Positions 59,718 to 64,000 of a stretch of 64,000 nucleotides of DNA are shown here, piece by piece (the stretch's first letter is position 1; the number at the start of each line of letters is the position of its first letter). The position numbers and the translations under genes are program-made. The notes below the pieces were generated by a model. That model saw only the letters and a list, made by a program, of their open reading frames with translations. It searched no databases and had not been told where the DNA came from. The DNA comes from Variovorax davisae (GTDB taxonomy: Bacteria; Pseudomonadota; Gammaproteobacteria; Burkholderiales; Burkholderiaceae_C), in contig NZ_JASZYS010000006.1 in assembly GCF_030316845.1 (NCBI RefSeq), forward strand, positions 62,001 to 126,000, in the 5' to 3' direction.

Positions 59718-60628
59718 CTGCGACCGCCCTGACGAGCTCCCCGGCCCCGGCCGCCGTCTCCCATCCCGTCATCCGAGGCGCGCTGCGCCAGCTGGGTCGC
59801 CAGCCGCGCGTGTGGGTCGGCGGCGGCATCCTGCTGGCCGTACTGTTGATGGCCGTGTTCGCGCCCTGGGTGGCGCCGCACGACCCGCTGGAACAGGACC
59901 TGCTGCACATGTTGACGCCGCCGTTCTGGGCCCCGGGCGGCGACGCCGCATTCCCCCTGGGCACGGACGGGCTGGGCCGCTGCGTGCTGTCGCGGGCGAT
60001 CTATGGCGCGCGCGTGGCCCTGACCGTGGCCATCGTCGCGGCGCTGGGCTCGATGCTGCTGGGAAGCACCTTGGCGATGCTGGGCGGCTACTTCGGCGGC
60101 GTGGTGGACCGCGGCATCAGCTACGTGGTGGACTTGTGGATGTCGTTCCCGCCCGTGGTGCTGTCGCTGATTTTGCTGGTCGGCCTCGGCACCGGCGTGG
60201 ACAAGGTGATCCTGGCGGTGGTGCTGGTCGACTGGACGCGTTTCTGCCGCGTGATCCGCGCCGACGTGCTGGTCACCCGCCGCCGCGACTACGTGCTGGC
60301 GGCCCGGCTGTTGGGCTTCGGCCACTTGCGCACCATGCTGCGCGAAGTGCTGCCGGCGGTCGTGCCGCTGATGATCACGCTGTTCTCCATCGAGATGGGC
60401 ATCGCCATCGTGGTGGAGGCGACGCTGTCCTTCATCGGCCTTTCGGTGCCGGCGCAGGTCACGACCTGGGGCCAGATGCTGGCGGACGGCCGCACCGACA
60501 TGCAGAGCGCCGCCTGGGTGATGCTGGTGCCGGTCGCCTGCATCATCGTCACCGTGCTGGGCTGCAACCTCTTCGGCGACGGCATCCGCGTCGCGCTGGA
60601 CCCGCGCCTGCGCCTGCGCAGCGAATGA
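59714..60628 (+). CDS. ABC importer permease, DppC-like
   Basis: 304 residues. LAVLLMAVFAPWVAPHDPLE followed by FPLGTDGLGRCVLSRAIYGA are DppC/OppC family marks. The EAA loop is LAARLLGFGHLRTMLREVLP. Five to six spans. Partner of the DppB-like subunit. Confidence 0.93.
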   Translation: MTATALTSSPAPAAVSHPVIRGALRQLGRQPRVWVGGGILLAVLLMAVFAPWVAPHDPLEQDLLHMLTPPFWAPGGDAAFPLGTDGLGRCVLSRAIYGARVALTVAIVAALGSMLLGSTLAMLGGYFGGVVDRGISYVVDLWMSFPPVVLSLILLVGLGTGVDKVILAVVLVDWTRFCRVIRADVLVTRRRDYVLAARLLGFGHLRTMLREVLPAVVPLMITLFSIEMGIAIVVEATLSFIGLSVPAQVTTWGQMLADGRTDMQSAAWVMLVPVACIIVTVLGCNLFGDGIRVALDPRLRLRSE

Positions 60629-60629
60629 C

Positions 60630-62528
60630 ATGCTCAGCATCTCCAATCTCACATTGACGGCCCGCCTCGGCGGCGCGAAGGTCGACCTGTTGCGCGACAT
60701 CTCGCTGACGCTCGAACGCGGCAAGGTCCTCGGGCTGGTGGGCGAGTCCGGTGCCGGCAAGAGCATGATCGGCCGCGTGATCGCCGGCCACACCCCGCCC
60801 GGCTTCGAGATCACGCGCGGCGACATCCGGTTCGACGGCCTGGATCTGCTGACGCTGGCGCCAAGGACCTGGCGCCACCTGCTGGGGCGGCGCATTGCCT
60901 TCGTGCCGCAGGAGCCTCTGACCGCGCTGAACCCGGTCCTGACCATCGCCCAGACCTTCGACGAGCACCTCGCGCACCTGGGACTGCCAACCCGAGGACG
61001 CCGGCGCCTGATGCTGCAGCAGCTGGACTCGGTGCATCTGCCGAAGCCGGACGAGCTGGCTGCGCGCTATCCGCACGAACTCTCGGGCGGCCAGTGCCAG
61101 CGCGTGCTGATCGCGATGGCTTTCGTCGCCAACCCGGCGCTGATCGTGGCCGACGAGCCGACCACCGCGCTGGACGTCGTCAGCCAGGCCAACGTGCTGC
61201 AGCTGCTCGCCGAGCAGAGGCGCATCCACCACACGGCGATGCTGCTGATCACGCACGACCTGCGGCTGGCGGCCCACGTATGCGACGACATCGCCGTGCT
61301 CTACGCGGGCGAGCAGGTCGAATACGGACCGGCGCGCGAAGTGCTGCGCCGCTCGCGCCACCACTACACCTGGGCGCTGGACCACGCCACGCCCGACGTG
61401 CACGGGCCGCAGCGCCTGCTGCCGACACTCGGCGGCCAGATGCCGGGCGTCGCGGCGCTGGGCGCCATTGCCGGCTGTCGCTTCGCTGCGCGCTGTCCCC
61501 GGCAGCAGCCTGCCTGCACGCAGCAGCCGCCCGCCCTGGTCGAGCAGTCCCCCGGACACTGGGTCCGCTGCATCGCGCCGCGGGCCCTTGAGGCGAACCC
61601 TGCGTCCGCCGCCGACAGCGGTGCGGCCTGGCGAGCCCCGAGCGGTGACCCCGATGCGCCGCCCCTGGTGGAACTGCAGGACGTGACGCTGCGCTACACC
61701 GCGCGCCGGGGCCTGCTGGGCCGGCGCCAGGTACACAACGTCGCGGTCAACCGGCTCTCGCTGAAGGTGCAGCCCGGCGAATTCATCGGCATCGTGGGGG
61801 AAAGCGGCAGCGGCAAGAGCTCGGTGGCGCGCCTGATCGTCGGTGCAGAGTCGCTGACCAGCGGCCGGCTCCTGGTGGAAGGGCAGGAACGCGCAGGCAC
61901 CCGCGCCCTGCGACTCACGCGCGAGCAAGTGCAGATGATCTTCCAGGATCCGCATTCGGCGCTGAACCCGCGCCGCTCGGTATTCCGGCTCCTGACCCAG
62001 GCCTACGAGTCCGACCAGATGGCGGAGAAGCTCGAGCGCAAGCCGCGCGAGCAGCATGCCCGCGATCTGCTGCACGACGTCGGATTGCCGGCGGACGCGC
62101 TGGCGCGCTTTCCGAGCCAGCTGTCGGGCGGGCAGAAGCAGCGCGTCAACATCGGGCGGGCGTTGTGCGTGATGCCCAGGCTGCTGGTCGCGGACGAAAT
62201 CGTTTCCGGGCTCGACGTGTCGGTGCAGGCCCAGGTCCTGAATCTGCTGATCGAACTGGGCCGGCGGCACGGCATCGCGCTGGTGCTGATCTCGCACGAC
62301 CTGTCGGTGGTTCGCTACCTGTGTTCGCGCGTGGTCGTCATGCAGCGCGGCGACGTCGTCGAAGAAGGTCGGACCGAGGCGGTATTCGCCAGCCCGCGGC
62401 ATCCCTACACGCGTTCGCTGCTGGCCGCCGTGCCGCCGGCGGACCCCTCGATCGCGTGGCCGCCGGCATCGATGACAAGCCAGCCGGGCGCGCATCCGGC
62501 GGTCACCGCACGGGCGGCCAACGCCTAG
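60630..62528 (+). CDS. ABC importer ATPase with two fused nucleotide-binding domains (DppD-DppF type)
   Basis: 632 residues. First domain (about 1-320): Walker A LVGESGAGKSMIG, signature ELSGGQCQRVLIAMAF, Walker B LIVADEPTTALD, and an oligopeptide C-terminal Cys motif CRFAARCPRQQPACTQQPP that may hold an iron-sulfur cluster. Second domain (about 335-620): IVGESGSGKSSVAR, QLSGGQKQRVNIGRAL and LLVADEIVSGLD. This is the GsiA-like fused form. It starts 1 bp after the DppC-like stop and energises the importer. Confidence 0.93.
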   Translation: MLSISNLTLTARLGGAKVDLLRDISLTLERGKVLGLVGESGAGKSMIGRVIAGHTPPGFEITRGDIRFDGLDLLTLAPRTWRHLLGRRIAFVPQEPLTALNPVLTIAQTFDEHLAHLGLPTRGRRRLMLQQLDSVHLPKPDELAARYPHELSGGQCQRVLIAMAFVANPALIVADEPTTALDVVSQANVLQLLAEQRRIHHTAMLLITHDLRLAAHVCDDIAVLYAGEQVEYGPAREVLRRSRHHYTWALDHATPDVHGPQRLLPTLGGQMPGVAALGAIAGCRFAARCPRQQPACTQQPPALVEQSPGHWVRCIAPRALEANPASAADSGAAWRAPSGDPDAPPLVELQDVTLRYTARRGLLGRRQVHNVAVNRLSLKVQPGEFIGIVGESGSGKSSVARLIVGAESLTSGRLLVEGQERAGTRALRLTREQVQMIFQDPHSALNPRRSVFRLLTQAYESDQMAEKLERKPREQHARDLLHDVGLPADALARFPSQLSGGQKQRVNIGRALCVMPRLLVADEIVSGLDVSVQAQVLNLLIELGRRHGIALVLISHDLSVVRYLCSRVVVMQRGDVVEEGRTEAVFASPRHPYTRSLLAAVPPADPSIAWPPASMTSQPGAHPAVTARAANA

Positions 62529-62543
62529 CAAAGGGCGGCGCGC

Positions 62544-63521
62544 TCACTCGGCGGCGATGCGGTTGTCCTTGACCACCTTGGCCCAGGCCCGGGCGTCCTC
62601 GTCCAGGAAGCGCTGGAAGGCCTCGGGCGGCTCGCCCACCGGCGTCAGGCCGTAGCCCTGCAGCTTGGCCCGGAATTCAGCCCCGGAGACAATGCGCTGG
62701 GACTGCGCCAGCAAAGCCGCCAGCACCTGCGGCGGCGTTCCCCTGGGCGCGAAGATGCCGTGCCACGAGTCGCCCACGAAGCCCGGGAACAGCTCGGCGA
62801 TCGCCGGCACGTCGGGCAGGGCCTCGATGCGCTGCGGACTGGTGACGCCCAGCGCGCGCACCTTGCCCGCCTTCACCTGCGGGATGGCGCCCGTGCTGGC
62901 GTCGAGCGCGATATCGACCCGCTGCGCGATCACGTCCGGCAGGAAGTAGTCCTTGTAGGGCACGTGGGTCATCGCGATGCCGGCCTGGTTGAGCCAGCGG
63001 GCCATCGCCACGTGGGTGCCCTGCCCGATGCCGGCGCTGGCGTAGGTCATCGCATCCGGCCGGGCCTTGGCCTCGCGCACCAGGTCCTGCAGCGACCGGA
63101 TCTTCGACTCGTTGGAAATCACCATCACATAGGGGACGGACAGGATCCGCGTCACCGGCACGAAGTCCTCGGCCGTGTACGGCAGCTTCTTGTAGACGTA
63201 GGGGTTGATCGAGAAGGTGTTGTTCACCGTCCAGAGCAGCGTGTAGCCATCCGCGGGTGCATTGGCCGCGGCCTGCGCCGCGATGATGGTGCTGGCGCCG
63301 GACCGGTTCTCCACCACCACCGGCTGGCCGGTGGCCCGGGCGAACGCGTCGCCCCACAGCCGCGCGATCACGTCGGGCGACGTGCCGGCGGGAAACGGCA
63401 CGATGAGCTTCACGGGGCGCGCGGGGTACGGCGCCTGGGCGAGCGCGCCGCCCGTGGCCGCGGCCATCCACAGGCCTGCCATGCCGATCGCGGTGCGCCG
63501 CGAGATCCTGGTCGATGTCAT
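62544..63521 (-). CDS. Bug-family tripartite tricarboxylate transporter receptor
   Basis: 325 residues. Signal peptide with twin arginine-like start (SRRTAIGMAGLWMAAATGGA). Bug motifs: PARPVKLIVPFPAGTSPDVI, VVENRSGASTIIAAQAAANA, YTLLWTVNNTFSINPYVYKK and MTHVPYKDYFLPDVIAQRVD. Convergent with the ABC importer, 15 bp apart. No permease subunits are nearby. 53 bp downstream of another Bug gene, possibly co-transcribed. Confidence 0.9.
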   Translation of the reverse strand: MTSTRISRRTAIGMAGLWMAAATGGALAQAPYPARPVKLIVPFPAGTSPDVIARLWGDAFARATGQPVVVENRSGASTIIAAQAAANAPADGYTLLWTVNNTFSINPYVYKKLPYTAEDFVPVTRILSVPYVMVISNESKIRSLQDLVREAKARPDAMTYASAGIGQGTHVAMARWLNQAGIAMTHVPYKDYFLPDVIAQRVDIALDASTGAIPQVKAGKVRALGVTSPQRIEALPDVPAIAELFPGFVGDSWHGIFAPRGTPPQVLAALLAQSQRIVSGAEFRAKLQGYGLTPVGEPPEAFQRFLDEDARAWAKVVKDNRIAAE

Positions 63522-63574
63522 TTCTTGCCTCTCTGCTTGTCTTCGTTGCGAGTTCAGGGAACGCCGGCTGGCGC

Positions 63575-64000
63575 TCAGGCCTTCAGGTCGAGCCGCCGCA
63601 CCAGCGGCGGGAAGTCCGCCATGTCCTGCCGGATGGTGGCCTCCAGCGCCGTCGGCGCACCGCCGACCAGCTCCCAGCCGTTGACCTGCGCCCGGGCCTT
63701 CATCTGCGTGTCGGCGAGCGCCAGGTCCAGGGCCTTGTTCAGGCGCGCGATCACCGCGACCGGCGTCGCGCGCGGCACCGCCAGCCCGATCCAGAACGAA
63801 GGGTCGAAGCGCGGGAAGCCGGACTCGGCCAGCGTGGGCACCTCGGCCATCGAGCCCAGTCGGCGCGAGCCCGTCTGCGCCAGGGGCACGAGGGTGCCGC
63901 CCTTCAGGCCTGCCTGCGCCGAAGAGAAGTCCAGCAGCGCCAGCTGCACCTCGCCGCCCATCAGCCCGGTGATCAGCGGCCCCGATCCCTTGTACGGGAC
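63575..64000 (-). CDS. Bug-family receptor, C-terminal part (cut by window edge)
   Basis: The visible 141 residues are the C-terminal lobe of a Bug receptor: VPYKGSGPLITGLMGGEVQL at the edge, VPLAQTGSRRLGSMAEVPTL, and FDPSFWIGLAVPRATPVAVI. The N-terminus lies beyond position 64000 on the plus strand numbering. Reads toward the other Bug gene and could share its transcript. Confidence 0.87.
   Translation of the reverse strand, partial: VPYKGSGPLITGLMGGEVQLALLDFSSAQAGLKGGTLVPLAQTGSRRLGSMAEVPTLAESGFPRFDPSFWIGLAVPRATPVAVIARLNKALDLALADTQMKARAQVNGWELVGGAPTALEATIRQDMADFPPLVRRLDLKA

Noticed and set aside
1..64000. CRISPR array, tRNA, rRNA, prophage or integrase
   Set aside because: No regularly spaced repeats, cloverleaf-like sequence, ribosomal RNA or phage genes were seen on either strand.

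Overview
The window is GC-rich, densely coded chromosomal DNA that reads as a betaproteobacterium of the order Burkholderiales (Comamonadaceae/Alcaligenaceae type). The grounds are the many solute receptors (TRAP, three Bug/TTT-type receptors, a family-5 peptide-type ABC receptor), the abundance of GntR/FCD and LysR regulators beside small catabolic operons, and the codon use. No rRNA, tRNA, CRISPR array or replication origin was seen. Genus cannot be fixed from this sequence alone.

Layout. 1-4.4 kb: a GntR/FCD regulator divergent from a TRAP transporter operon that ends in a 3-dehydroquinase-like gene with altered active-site residues. 4.4-5.3 kb: a decayed arylsulfatase. 5.3-12.9 kb: a LysR regulator divergent from a periplasmic molybdenum aldehyde-oxidoreductase operon (PaoABC-like), followed by an exported cupin, an exported alpha/beta hydrolase and a carboxymuconolactone-decarboxylase-like protein. 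12.9-15.7 kb: a decayed zone with an IS30 remnant, an autotransporter remnant, an intact methyltransferase, fragments of a CoA-transferase and of a regulator, and one copy of a dispersed repeat of about 184 bp. 15.7-23.7 kb: a minus-strand signalling run with a LytS-type kinase, a second kinase-like protein that has lost its phospho-acceptor His, a cupin, a LytTR response regulator, a vanadium-haloperoxidase-like lipoprotein and a very large cyclase/ATPase/TPR protein. 24.0-24.2 kb: the second repeat copy. 24.4-29.2 kb: a sulfatase lipoprotein with its own formylglycine-generating enzyme, an orphan NlpA-type receptor and a Cys-cluster protein. 29.5-35.2 kb: MarR/MFS pair, thioesterase, small unknown, frameshifted acetyltransferase and a three-gene ABC-2 exporter.

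35.3-50.9 kb is the metabolic heart. On one side are a flavin reductase fused to an FCD-like domain, a VOC protein, an SDR, two near-duplicate luciferase-like (LLM) flavin monooxygenases and a Bug receptor. On the other are a LysR regulator, an SMP-30 lactonase, an enoyl-CoA hydratase, an ADP-forming acyl-CoA synthetase, two acyl-CoA dehydrogenases, two SDRs and a CMD protein. Read together they suggest a route alcohol to ketone to lactone to hydroxy acid to acyl-CoA to beta-oxidation for an unidentified cyclic or branched substrate. This is inferred from families and gene order.

50.9-52.6 kb: a complete hipBA toxin-antitoxin pair with a readable promoter and operator. 52.6-64 kb: a GntR-controlled divergent locus. 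Its minus-strand operon holds an HpcH/HpaI aldolase, a GlcD-like FAD oxidoreductase, a racemase-fold protein lacking both catalytic cysteines and a V4R-like small-molecule-binding protein. Its plus-strand side holds an ABC importer with fused ATPases. Two Bug receptors follow, the last cut by the window edge.
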